This document shows positions 42,966 through 50,411 of a DNA stretch of 50,411 nucleotides, one piece after another. The notes beneath the pieces were generated by a model that was not told where the DNA came from, made no database searches, and worked only from the letters and a program-made list of their open reading frames with translations. Position 1 is the stretch's first letter. Each line of letters opens with the position of its first letter. This stretch comes from Pseudomonadota bacterium (GTDB taxonomy: Bacteria; Pseudomonadota; Gammaproteobacteria; Legionellales; Legionellaceae): positions 1 through 50,411 of the forward strand of contig JAIUOG010000005.1 in the NCBI GenBank assembly GCA_020161725.1, given 5' to 3'. Made by a program: the position numbers and the translations under genes.

Positions 42966-43571
42966 CTAAAGTTGACTTAATCCAAGTTTAAAACTTAAAA
43001 AAATCATTAATAAACCGCTTGCTAATTCAATATTGCGCCAAATTTTATCGCGGGCTAAAAGATCAGCAAAATAATGTGTTGTGAGCGTTAAAGAACTTAA
43101 CCAAATAAAGCTGGAAGTAATCACACCAAGTAAAAAAGCATATTGCTGCCCAGGGAACTGGCTGCTGCCCCCACCGATAATGACTAAACTATCAATGATC
43201 GCATGGGGATTCAAAAGGCTAAACCCGAGAGCTAAGGCAATAATTTGCAGTTTGCTAATGCGTTGTTTTTCTTCAATATTCTCTTTTAGAGTAGGCCAAA
43301 TGGCTCTTTTTAAGGCGCTAAAACCATAATAAAAAAGAAATAAAACACCAAACCAGGTTAGCCAAACTTGCAAAGAAGGCCGGGCCTCTAAGGCTTTGTG
43401 CAAGCCTGCAACACTGGCAGTGACTAAAATCATGTCGCAAAGGAAACAAATAAGGGCTGAAAGAACAGCATGATTGCGTTTAGCGCCTTGGCGAATTAGA
43501 AAAATATTTTGAGGGCCTAAGGCTGTTACTAAAGATAAGCCAAGCGTTAAACCATTTAAATAAACCATCAT
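42966..43571 (-). CDS. LysE/ArgO family amino acid exporter
   Basis: A 202-residue inner membrane protein with six predicted helices. The start at 43571 is supported by GGAGG eight bases upstream; the frame is open to 43610. Family motifs are LSLVTALGPQNIFLIRQG in the first helix region, ALGFSLLNPHAIIDS and a final LASGLLMIFLSFKLG. LysE and ArgO export lysine or arginine; the substrate here is not decided. No LysG/ArgP-type regulator is adjacent. Confidence 0.88.
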   Translation of the reverse strand: MMVYLNGLTLGLSLVTALGPQNIFLIRQGAKRNHAVLSALICFLCDMILVTASVAGLHKALEARPSLQVWLTWFGVLFLFYYGFSALKRAIWPTLKENIEEKQRISKLQIIALALGFSLLNPHAIIDSLVIIGGGSSQFPGQQYAFLLGVITSSFIWLSSLTLTTHYFADLLARDKIWRNIELASGLLMIFLSFKLGLSQL

Positions 43572-43662
43572 GACTAAGCCCTCCAACAAAATTGAGCAAT
43601 TATTATACATTTTTTGTTTTCTGTCAATTATTTTTGCAGCTTAAGTCTCTATTTCTTCCCTA

Positions 43663-43838
43663 TCATTGATGCCCTGAGTGAGCCTGATATATTTTTACCT
43701 AACTTGCAGCGTCTTTTGAGTTCACTGTGGTTAAAATTTGTGTCATTCCCGCCTACGCGGGAATGACACAAAATTGAATCAAGAGGTTGAATATTGCCTT
43801 TTTGAGCAATTAAGTGTCAGGGTTCCTCAGCATTGATG
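43663..43838. repeat. R2 palindromic element, copy C (inverse orientation, no inner insertion)
   Basis: Outer ends are TGATGC-CCTGAGTGAGCCTGATA and, reverse-complemented, CAATGC-TGAGGAACCCTGACA. The core is a single GTCATTCCCGC/GCGGGAATGAC palindrome, whereas copies A and B have two such palindromes around extra DNA. The spacer 43572-44177 otherwise contains a 15-base repeat shared with 10359 (43839-43853) and the regulatory sites upstream of the cytochrome gene. Confidence 0.7.
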
Positions 43839-44076
43839 TCCCCTACGTACCGCAGCTTACCAGAGGTATCTATTGTGGAGTCAATTTTTTTGTTAATAAC
43901 CCAGCGTTTAACTGACTGACTATAGACGATGTAAATCTTTCTGGCATAAAGCGCGGTAAGTAGGGCGAATGGAGATGATTTCAATTTTAATTGATTATTT
44001 TTTATTCTTTTTGTTTGGATAATAAAATGGCTTGCATTCAACTTAGTTTAATGATTGCAAGTTGCCTATCTAGAAG

Positions 44077-44143
44077 TATAAAATGCCAGATTATTTTTCG
44101 GTTGCTAAACGAATCTTATTTCGTAAAATGCAGGCATTTTATA
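44077..44143 (+). promoter_or_regulatory. Promoter and repeated operator-like half-sites upstream of the cytochrome gene
   Basis: TATAAAATGC (44077-44086), TAAAATGC (44124-44131) and GCATTTTATA (44134-44143). The last two form a TAAAATGC-AG-GCATTTTA palindrome. A candidate promoter TTGCTA-16-TAAAAT (44102-44107, 44124-44129) places the palindrome over the -10 region, as for a repressor. The start codon is 35 bases downstream. Confidence 0.45.
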
Positions 44144-44177
44144 CGACACTAGGTAAAAATAAGTTTAAGGAGGGAGC

Positions 44178-45836
44178 GTGGGCTCTTTGTGGAAAAAAAA
44201 TACAATTGCCTTGTTTTTAATTATTTTTTCAATGATATGGCTTAATGCTATTCATGCAGCCGAAAATCCAGTTAGCAATAGCAATAGCAATAGCAATAGC
44301 AATAGCAATAGCAATAGCAATAGCAATAGCAATAGCAATAGCAATAGCAATAGCAATAGCAATAGCAATAGCAATCCAGGCAAGGTTGAATCGAAAGAGC
44401 CTTTTGCTGATTACTACCCTACCTATCCACAAACGGCAGCAACGACTTCTGCAGAGCAAGAAGCTTTGATTAAGCGCGGTGAGTATTTAGCAATTATGGG
44501 GGATTGTATTTCTTGTCATACAGATATGAAAGCAGGTACGCCTGCTTATGCTGGTGGTTTACCTATTAATACTCCTTTCGGAACCTTTTATACACCGAAT
44601 ATTACCCCCGACAAAGAAACAGGTATTGGTAATTGGACGGAAGAGGATTTTAGAAGAGCCTTAAAAGAAGGACGGGATCCTAAAGGCAGAAATTACTTCC
44701 CTGTTTTCCCTTATATCTATTTCTCTAAAATAACAGATGAAGATTCTAAGGCTTTATATACCTATTTTATGAATCTTCCAGCGGTAAGGCAGGAAAATCG
44801 CCCGCTGCCTTTCCCTTTTAATGTGCCAGGTTCACGTTTCACGCTCTGGGGTTGGAATTTACTATTTTTCTTCCCAGGAAAAGAGCCTCTTGCCTATGAT
44901 AACAATCGTTCACAAGCTTGGAACCGTGGAAAATATATTGTGGATGGTTTAGGGCACTGTTCTATGTGTCATACTCCACTTAATCCTTTTGGTGCGCCAA
45001 AAACGGCTTATTATTTAACTGGCGGCTTTGTTGATGGTTATTGGGCACCTAACATTACTAAGTTTGGTCTTGAATCAGCGACTCACGATGAAGTGATGGC
45101 TGTATTTAAGCATGATCAATTAATTAATAATGCAGGCCCAGTTGCAGGTCCTATGATGGAAGTAAACCATAATAGTCTTTCTAAATTAACCGAAGAAGAT
45201 AGATTAGCTATTTCAACTTATTTGAAAACAGTTGTAAGTGAAGAGCCCTTAGGCGTAAAACCTTCTGATGCGGAGCCAAGCCTAAAGCGTGGTAGACAAG
45301 TTTATGTTAACTCATGCATTATCTGTCACCAAAATGGTGAAATGGGTGCACCCGTTATAGGTGATTCATCAAATTGGCTTATGCGCCTTCAACATAGTGG
45401 TTTAACTGGTTTATATCGTCATGCGATTAGTGGTTATAACTCTATGCCGGTTAAAGGAGCTTGTGTCACTTGCTCCGACAACGATGTGATTTCAGCTGTT
45501 GATTATATCTTAAATAAATCAATGTCACGTTCTGGCTGGACTGATTTAAAGCATGAGGGAGCAGCAAAATTCCCATCAAGTGGTGAAGAGATTTACAATG
45601 AAAATTGTGCAATTTGCCATAACAATGGAGAACAAGGTGCACCTAAATTAGGTGATAAAGAAGCCTGGAAACCTCTTCTTGCTAAAAATATGGATGTGCT
45701 TATTGAAAGCACTATCAATGGTGAAAATCACCCTAAAAATGGCAACTGCAAACATTGCACTACAGGTGAAGTGATTGAGGCGATTAAGTTTATGGTGAGT
45801 AAATCAAAAACCGAAGGTAATTACTCATTATGGTAA
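44178..45836 (+). CDS. Tetra-haem c-type cytochrome with Ser-Asn repeat linker
   Basis: A 552-residue exported protein. It starts at GTG behind AAGGAGGGAG and has a signal peptide (about 8-27, ALFLIIFSMIWLNAIHA). Ser-Asn repeats occupy 33-66. Four haem sites follow: CISCH (110-114), CSMCH (261-265), CIICH (380-384) and CAICH (477-481). The first two domains resemble cytochrome subunits of membrane dehydrogenases (TPFGTFYTPNITPD, FPVFPYIYF). The last two are cytochrome c5-like, with the CxxC of NSMPVKGACVTC and NHPKNGNCKHC; the second has His518 where Met is expected. It lies upstream of the oxidase genes and probably carries electrons to the terminal oxidase. Partner dehydrogenase not in window. 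Confidence 0.85.
   Translation: MGSLWKKNTIALFLIIFSMIWLNAIHAAENPVSNSNSNSNSNSNSNSNSNSNSNSNSNSNSNSNSNPGKVESKEPFADYYPTYPQTAATTSAEQEALIKRGEYLAIMGDCISCHTDMKAGTPAYAGGLPINTPFGTFYTPNITPDKETGIGNWTEEDFRRALKEGRDPKGRNYFPVFPYIYFSKITDEDSKALYTYFMNLPAVRQENRPLPFPFNVPGSRFTLWGWNLLFFFPGKEPLAYDNNRSQAWNRGKYIVDGLGHCSMCHTPLNPFGAPKTAYYLTGGFVDGYWAPNITKFGLESATHDEVMAVFKHDQLINNAGPVAGPMMEVNHNSLSKLTEEDRLAISTYLKTVVSEEPLGVKPSDAEPSLKRGRQVYVNSCIICHQNGEMGAPVIGDSSNWLMRLQHSGLTGLYRHAISGYNSMPVKGACVTCSDNDVISAVDYILNKSMSRSGWTDLKHEGAAKFPSSGEEIYNENCAICHNNGEQGAPKLGDKEAWKPLLAKNMDVLIESTINGENHPKNGNCKHCTTGEVIEAIKFMVSKSKTEGNYSLW
44274..44375 (+). repeat. Perfect hexanucleotide microsatellite (AGCAAT)17
   Basis: 102 bases, 17 uninterrupted copies, in frame in the cytochrome gene and encoding (Ser-Asn)17. 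Because the unit is six bases, slippage would change linker length without breaking the frame. Confidence 0.98.
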
Positions 45837-45863
45837 GGGTAATAGTACATTAAAAAGCTATGT

Positions 45864-45927
45864 TGTAGCCTGGGTGCAGCGAAGCGAAACCCGGGTTCCG
45901 GCTCTCTGAGCCTCCACCCAGGCTACA
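45864..45927. repeat. R1 element, short copy d (64 bp)
   Basis: TGTAGCCTGGGTG to CACCCAGGCTACA, a 13-bp perfect inverted pair at the ends, with GCGAAGCGAAACCCGGG inside. It lacks the second hairpin of the 90-bp form. It lies between the tetra-haem cytochrome and coxB and could attenuate read-through. Confidence 0.7.
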
Positions 45928-45989
45928 TTAGCATTTTAAAGTTGCTTGGGTACAAACGAAGTTAAATATGAATAGGGGTGAAAACGGGG

Positions 45990-47195
45990 ATGTTAAATCG
46001 GCTTAAACAAATGAAAGTGTTAGTGCTAATACTTACACTTTTGACCAGCCAGCTTGCGAGAGCAGAAGCGGATAAATGGCAATTAAACATGTATAAGGGA
46101 GTAACTCCTTTAAGCCAAGATATGTATTATTTACATATGATAGCCATGGTTATTTGTGCCATCATCGGTGTTGTTGTCTTTGGGGTTATGATTTACTCAC
46201 TTATACATCACCGTAAATCTAAAAATTACAAGCCAGCTTCTTTTCATGATAATTTCCGTTTAGAAATTATCTGGTCGCTTATTCCTTTCCTAATTCTTTT
46301 AGGTTTAGCAGTGCCTGCAACGAAGGTTTTAATGCGAATGGAAGATAATAGCGATTCGGCTGTTACGATTAAAATTGTTGGTTATCAATGGAAATGGCAA
46401 TATCAATATTTAGATCAAGGTATTAGTTTTTTCTCTACGTTATCAACTCCTTATGCTCAAATTTCTGGAAAAGAGAAAAAGGGTGAATGGTATTTATTAG
46501 AAGTGGATAAACCCTTAGTTCTTCCTATTAATCAAAAAATCCGCTTTCTAGTCACTGCAAACGATGTGGTTCACTCATGGTGGGTTCCTGAATTAGGTGT
46601 CAAACGTGATGCAATTCCAGGGTTTATGCATGAGGCTTGGGCACGAATTGAAAAGCCTGGTATTTACCGTGGGCAGTGTGCTGAACTTTGTGGGATTAAT
46701 CATGGTTTTATGCCAATCGTTGTCGAAGCGGTTACGGAAGAGCAATTTGAAAAATGGGTAGCTCAACAAGTAAAGGTAAAGGATGAGTATGCTAGTAAAG
46801 TAAATGAGCCTAGTGCACAACCCGATATGCCTGTTGCTGAGCTAATGAGCCTTGGTAAGCAGAAATATGATCAATACTGTGCGGCTTGTCACAGCGCAAA
46901 TGGTAAAGGAATTCCACCTATGTATCCACCTTTAAAAGGTAGTTCGGTTGCAGTAGGTAAACCCATTTCAAGACATGTTAATTTAATCCTTCATGGTATT
47001 CCTGGCTCTGCAATGCAACCTTATAAGAATCAATTAACTGATGCTGAAATTGCAGCGATTGTTACCTTTGAAAGAAATGCTTGGGAAAATAATACGGGTG
47101 ATGTTGTTCAGCCAGCAGAAGTAGCGGCTGCACGCATAAGTGATATGCAAAAACCTAAAATGGTAGAAAAAGCGAAGACTGGGGGTTTACGATGA
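45990..47195 (+). CDS. coxB: Cytochrome c oxidase subunit II with fused cytochrome c domain
   Basis: 401 residues. ATG at 45990 is preferred to GTG at 45978, because AGGGGTGA (45974-45981) sits eight bases upstream as ribosome-binding site. A signal-like helix and two TM helices (about 48-72, 92-110) precede the CuA domain, with ligands H195, C230, C234, H238 and M241 (CAELCGINHGFM). A C-terminal cytochrome c domain has CAACH (297-301) and distal Met in GSAMQPYKNQL. It passes electrons from cytochrome c to CuA, then to subunit I. The fused haem domain is of the caa3 style. coxA follows with a 4-base overlap. Confidence 0.95.
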   Translation: MLNRLKQMKVLVLILTLLTSQLARAEADKWQLNMYKGVTPLSQDMYYLHMIAMVICAIIGVVVFGVMIYSLIHHRKSKNYKPASFHDNFRLEIIWSLIPFLILLGLAVPATKVLMRMEDNSDSAVTIKIVGYQWKWQYQYLDQGISFFSTLSTPYAQISGKEKKGEWYLLEVDKPLVLPINQKIRFLVTANDVVHSWWVPELGVKRDAIPGFMHEAWARIEKPGIYRGQCAELCGINHGFMPIVVEAVTEEQFEKWVAQQVKVKDEYASKVNEPSAQPDMPVAELMSLGKQKYDQYCAACHSANGKGIPPMYPPLKGSSVAVGKPISRHVNLILHGIPGSAMQPYKNQLTDAEIAAIVTFERNAWENNTGDVVQPAEVAAARISDMQKPKMVEKAKTGGLR

Positions 47196-48811
47196 GTCAT
47201 GTATTAGCACATGAATCTGATCATGAGGATCATGGTCCAGAACAAGGCAAAGGATTTATAGGTTTTGCAAAAAGATGGTTATTTACAACCAACCATAAAG
47301 ATATTGGTACACTTTATCTTTGGCTAGCGATGGTTAGTTTCTTCGTTGCTGGTGGTATGGCTCTAGTTATTCGTGCTGAGTTATTTCAACCTGGCCATCG
47401 CTTTGTTGACCCTAATTTCTTTAACCAAATGACCACCCTACATGGTTTAATCATGCTTTTCGGGGTAGTGATGCCTGCTTTCACAGGAATGGCTAACTGG
47501 CAAATTCCTATGATGATAGGTGCTCCTGATATGGCCTTACCACGCCTTAATAACTGGAGCTTCTGGATTCTCCCCTTTGCCTTTTTGCTTTTAGGCTCAA
47601 CGATGTTCCATAGTGGTGGTGGCCCTAACTTTGGCTGGACTATGTATGCGCCGCTGTCAACGAAATATGCACCACCTAGCACAGATTTTATGATCTTCTC
47701 CATCCATATGATGGGACTTTCATCGATTATGGGTTCGATTAACATCATTGCAACCATTCTAAATATGCGCGCGCCCGGTATGACATTAATGAAGATGCCT
47801 ATGTTCGTGTGGACCTGGCTTATTACCGCTTTCTTATTGATAGCAATTATGCCAGTGCTTGCGGGTGCAGTAACGATGATGCTTGCCGATAGGCATTTTG
47901 GAACCAGTTTTTTTGAAGCGGCCGGCGGTGGTGACCCTATTTTATTCCAGCATGTATTCTGGTTCTTTGGTCATCCCGAAGTGTATGTTTTAGTTTTACC
48001 TGCCTTTGGTGTGGTTTCAGAAATTATCCCAACCTTTAGCCGTAAACCACTTTTTGGTTACCACTTTATGGTTTATGCAACGGTGAGTATTGCTCTACTC
48101 TCTTTTATCGTATGGGCACATCATATGTTTACCTCAGGTATACCACTAGGAGCTGAACTCTTCTTTATGTATACCACCATGCTCATTGCAGTCCCTACAG
48201 GGATTAAGGTATTTAACTGGGTATCCACCATGTTCAAGGGGGCGATGACCTTTGAAACCCCAATGCTTTTTGCAGTGGCCTTTGTATTCTTGTTTACGAT
48301 AGGCGGTTTTACTGGGTTGATGCTTGCTTTAGTACCGGCTGATTATCAATACCAGGATACTTATTTCGTTGTAGGTCATTTCCATTATGTATTAGTACCA
48401 GGTGTAATTTTTGCCTTACTAGGTGCTACTTATTACTGGCTGCCTAAGTGGACCGGCCATATGTATAATGAGACTTTAGGAAAATGGCATTTCTGGCTTT
48501 CTGTTATCTCAGTCAATATTACCTTTTTCCCTATGCACTTCTTGGGGCTTGCAGGCATGCCAAGACGTATCCCTGATTATGCCTTACAGTTTACAAACTT
48601 TAATATGATAGTGTCGATTGGTGCTTTTATCTTTGGCTTCTCACAACTATTATTCCTTTATAACGTGATTATGACCTCACGTAAAAAAGGGCCTAAAGTG
48701 GATAACCAGGTTTGGGAAGGAGCTCATGGTTTAGAGTGGACACTTTCGTCACCACCTCCATACCATAGCTTTACAACACCTCCACATGTTGATTCGTCTC
48801 ATCTTCACTAG
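47192..48811 (+). CDS. coxA: Cytochrome c oxidase subunit I
   Basis: 539 residues, twelve helices; catalytic proton-pumping subunit of the aa3-type oxidase. Haem a ligands are H84 (TTLHGLIML) and H398; the haem a3 ligand is H396 (VVGHFHYV). CuB is bound by H261, H310 and H311 (FGHPEVYVL, WAHHMF), with Y265 cross-linked to H261. E263 of the D-channel and K339 of the K-channel (TGIKVFNW) identify an A1-type oxidase. The N-terminus is unusually His- and acid-rich (MSHVLAHESDHEDHG). Ribosome-binding site GGGGG precedes the ATG. Confidence 0.97.
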   Translation: MSHVLAHESDHEDHGPEQGKGFIGFAKRWLFTTNHKDIGTLYLWLAMVSFFVAGGMALVIRAELFQPGHRFVDPNFFNQMTTLHGLIMLFGVVMPAFTGMANWQIPMMIGAPDMALPRLNNWSFWILPFAFLLLGSTMFHSGGGPNFGWTMYAPLSTKYAPPSTDFMIFSIHMMGLSSIMGSINIIATILNMRAPGMTLMKMPMFVWTWLITAFLLIAIMPVLAGAVTMMLADRHFGTSFFEAAGGGDPILFQHVFWFFGHPEVYVLVLPAFGVVSEIIPTFSRKPLFGYHFMVYATVSIALLSFIVWAHHMFTSGIPLGAELFFMYTTMLIAVPTGIKVFNWVSTMFKGAMTFETPMLFAVAFVFLFTIGGFTGLMLALVPADYQYQDTYFVVGHFHYVLVPGVIFALLGATYYWLPKWTGHMYNETLGKWHFWLSVISVNITFFPMHFLGLAGMPRRIPDYALQFTNFNMIVSIGAFIFGFSQLLFLYNVIMTSRKKGPKVDNQVWEGAHGLEWTLSSPPPYHSFTTPPHVDSSHLH

Positions 48812-48837
48812 GATGAGATAAGTTTTAAAGGTGTTAT

Positions 48838-49368
48838 ATGAAAAAGAACCAAAGCAAACTGATTTTTAGTCTAGCTTTAGTCGCAATAGCCATGTTTGCT
48901 TTTGGTTTTGCTTTAGTGCCTATTTATAAAAGTCTTTGCCAAAGCTTGGGTATTAATGGCAAACCCAATACGCAAGCATTGGCTTATGAAGAATCTGATG
49001 CCGCTGTTGATGAAAAAAGAGAAGTTCTTGTGCAGTTTGTAGCAACAAATAATGCCGGAATTCCTTGGGATTTTTATCCCAAAACACAGCAAATTAAGAT
49101 TAAGCCAGGCAAAATAGCTAAGCTTGCTTTTTATGCTGAAAATAAAACAGATAGAAAAATGATAGTACAGGCAATTCCCAGCATAACACCTGGAATTGCT
49201 GCTAAATATCTTAAAAAAACAGAATGCTTTTGCTTTACTCAGCAAAGTTTGAATGGGCATGAAGCGATGGATATGCCCTTGCTGTTTCATATAGATAAAG
49301 AATTACCAAAAGAAATAAGAACGGTAACCTTATCTTACACACTATTCGATGTAACGGATAAGGTTTAA
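48838..49368 (+). CDS. ctaG: Cytochrome c oxidase assembly protein CtaG (Cox11)
   Basis: 176 residues, one N-terminal TM helix (about 8-28), then a periplasmic Cox11 fold that inserts copper into the CuB site of subunit I. Copper-binding cysteines are C34 just after the helix (IYKSLCQ) and the CFC pair C130/C132 in KKTECFCFTQQ. VPWDFYP-like GIPWDFYPKTQQIKIKPGK is present. AAAGGTG precedes the ATG. The position between coxA and coxC is standard. Confidence 0.95.
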   Translation: MKKNQSKLIFSLALVAIAMFAFGFALVPIYKSLCQSLGINGKPNTQALAYEESDAAVDEKREVLVQFVATNNAGIPWDFYPKTQQIKIKPGKIAKLAFYAENKTDRKMIVQAIPSITPGIAAKYLKKTECFCFTQQSLNGHEAMDMPLLFHIDKELPKEIRTVTLSYTLFDVTDKV

Positions 49369-49396
49369 TAATAAATTATTGGGGAGATAAATACAG

Positions 49397-50272
49397 ATGG
49401 GAGCTCATGGCACTTATTACGTACCGAAACCAAGCCATTGGCCTCTAGTAGGTTCCTTCGGTCTAAGTACTACACTAATTGGCGCTGCATCTTGGATGCA
49501 TCACGATTGGTACGGCCCTTATATTTTTACCTTAGGCTTAGCTGTCCTTGCTTTTATGATGTTTGGCTGGTTTGGCCAAGTTATTTATGAAAACCAAAAG
49601 GGTGTTTACGACTTACAAGTGGATAGATCCTTCCGGTGGGGAATGTGTTGGTTTATTTTCTCTGAAGTGTGTTTCTTCGGAGCTTTTTTCGGTGCACTCT
49701 TCTTTATACGATACTGGTCTGTTCCTCTAATGAGTGGCGAGATTAGTTCTCATCCAATGACTCATCTGACTCTATGGCCTAATTTTGAAGGCGGTTGGCC
49801 ATTATTGAAAAACCCGAATAACCAGGTCTTTTTTGGGGCGACAGAATCGATGGGTGCTTGGGGCTTAGCTGCTATCAATACCTTAATCCTTCTTACCTCA
49901 GGTGTAACTATCACCTGGGCTCATTGGGCATTAAAGCTAAATAAGCGTAAGCAATTAGTAATTGGTATGTTATGTACAATTGCTTTAGGTCTATTGTTCC
50001 TTTGTTTACAAGCTTATGAGTATCATGAGGCTTATACCGAAATGGGCTTAACCTTAGATGCAGGTGTTTATGGTACTACCTTTTTTATGCTAACAGGCTT
50101 CCATGGCTTGCACGTGACGATTGGTACAATCATGTTGATTGTTATTATGATTCGCTGTGCTAAAGGCCATTTCACGCCAGAACGCCATTTCGCTTTTGAA
50201 GGTGTTGCTTGGTACTGGCACTTTGTAGACGTCGTTTGGCTCTTCCTCTTTGTCTTTGTTTATTGGTTGTAA
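49397..50272 (+). CDS. coxC: Cytochrome c oxidase subunit III
   Basis: 291 residues, seven helices. The N-terminal segment YYVPKPSHWPLVGS, RWGMCWFIFSEVCFFGAFFG, the TESMGAWGLAAINT block, GFHGLHVTIG and the C-terminal WYWHFVDVVWLFLFVFVYW are all typical of the aa3 subunit III that stabilises the D-channel. It is the last complete gene in the window. Downstream (50273-50411) is a short R4-like fragment (about 50339-50370) and no further gene start. Confidence 0.96.
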   Translation: MGAHGTYYVPKPSHWPLVGSFGLSTTLIGAASWMHHDWYGPYIFTLGLAVLAFMMFGWFGQVIYENQKGVYDLQVDRSFRWGMCWFIFSEVCFFGAFFGALFFIRYWSVPLMSGEISSHPMTHLTLWPNFEGGWPLLKNPNNQVFFGATESMGAWGLAAINTLILLTSGVTITWAHWALKLNKRKQLVIGMLCTIALGLLFLCLQAYEYHEAYTEMGLTLDAGVYGTTFFMLTGFHGLHVTIGTIMLIVIMIRCAKGHFTPERHFAFEGVAWYWHFVDVVWLFLFVFVYWL

Positions 50273-50411
50273 ATAAGATGTAGCAACAGCTTTAAAAAAT
50301 TATGACCGCATGGTACATCCAGTGAAGTATTTTCCTTAGAGGATTCTTCGCTATGTTCAGACTGGCATAGATTGATATTGTAAAATCTAGCCCGAATGAT
50401 CTCACCCCATT

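Noticed and set aside
43817..44041. 74-residue minus-strand frame upstream of the cytochrome
   Set aside because: Begins in AT-rich DNA and ends in repeat sequence, with no start signals or homology.
44229..44459. Open frames on both strands across the hexanucleotide tract, encoding Ala-Ile repeats
   Set aside because: They exist only because the AGCAAT repeat has no stop in these frames; the Ser-Asn frame belongs to the cytochrome with signal peptide and haem sites.

Overview
The window is AT-rich gammaproteobacterial chromosome, most likely Legionella or a close relative. Two tandem genes encode the Legionella-type major outer membrane protein (mature N-terminus [17 protein letters not shown]). 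An LbtU-like outer membrane porin, an ankyrin-repeat protein and several long proteins of unknown function also fit that genus. Gene order around rnr-rlmB, grxD-ahpC-rnt-pyrC-motY, zapA/ssrS-ygfB-pepP-ubiH-ubiI, ubiE-ubiJ-ubiB and coxB-coxA-ctaG-coxC is that of gammaproteobacterial core genome. The species cannot be fixed from the sequence alone.

Layout. 1-2085: 3' end of rnr, then rlmB. 2274-6934: an unrecognised protein, a small beta-barrel protein, a convergent pair of envelope glycosyltransferase genes (GT2-GtrA and GT39) and a small secreted protein. 6951-10393: sodB-argD, divergent from a membrane adenylate cyclase. 10586-14328: grxD, ahpC, then rnt-pyrC divergent from motY. 14329-18612: two tandem major porins behind a near-consensus promoter, then the LbtU-like porin. 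18706-20860: an unrecognised gene whose 3' end runs into a 6S RNA gene (ssrS, minus strand), a repeat-rich spacer, and zapA. 20914-25233: ygfB-pepP-ubiH-ubiI operon. 25430-30026: TolC-adaptor-ATPase-permease efflux operon. 30414-36451: accessory stretch with an ankyrin protein, a flavoprotein and a 781-residue unknown. 36525-38412: lytic transglycosylase and MsrB-MsrA fusion. 38725-41743: ubiE-ubiJ-ubiB. 41961-43571: a Q/N-rich secreted peptide, a DUF1841 protein and a LysE exporter. 44178-50272: a tetra-haem cytochrome c and the aa3-type cytochrome oxidase cluster.

Functional themes. Respiration dominates: five ubiquinone biosynthesis genes (ubiH, ubiI, ubiE, ubiJ, ubiB) plus a cytochrome c feeding a terminal oxidase. 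Oxidative-stress defence is the second theme: sodB, ahpC, grxD and the MsrBA fusion. Envelope biology is the third: porins, the LbtU-like barrel, glycosyltransferases, the efflux pump and the transglycosylase.

The least expected material lies between genes. At least four families of short palindromic, transposase-less elements are present. One 248-bp copy has about 32-bp imperfect terminal inverted repeats and a nested insertion that another copy lacks. A second family carries TGTAGCC/GGCTACA ends, and one copy is flanked by a 17-bp direct duplication. Other notable points are the 6S RNA, read here from structure and synteny; a perfect (AGCAAT)17 tract inside the tetra-haem cytochrome gene; a Met-to-His change at the expected axial-ligand site of that protein's last haem domain; and candidate operators upstream of the cytochrome gene and between sodB and the cyclase. 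No complete novel multi-gene defence or secretion system was found.
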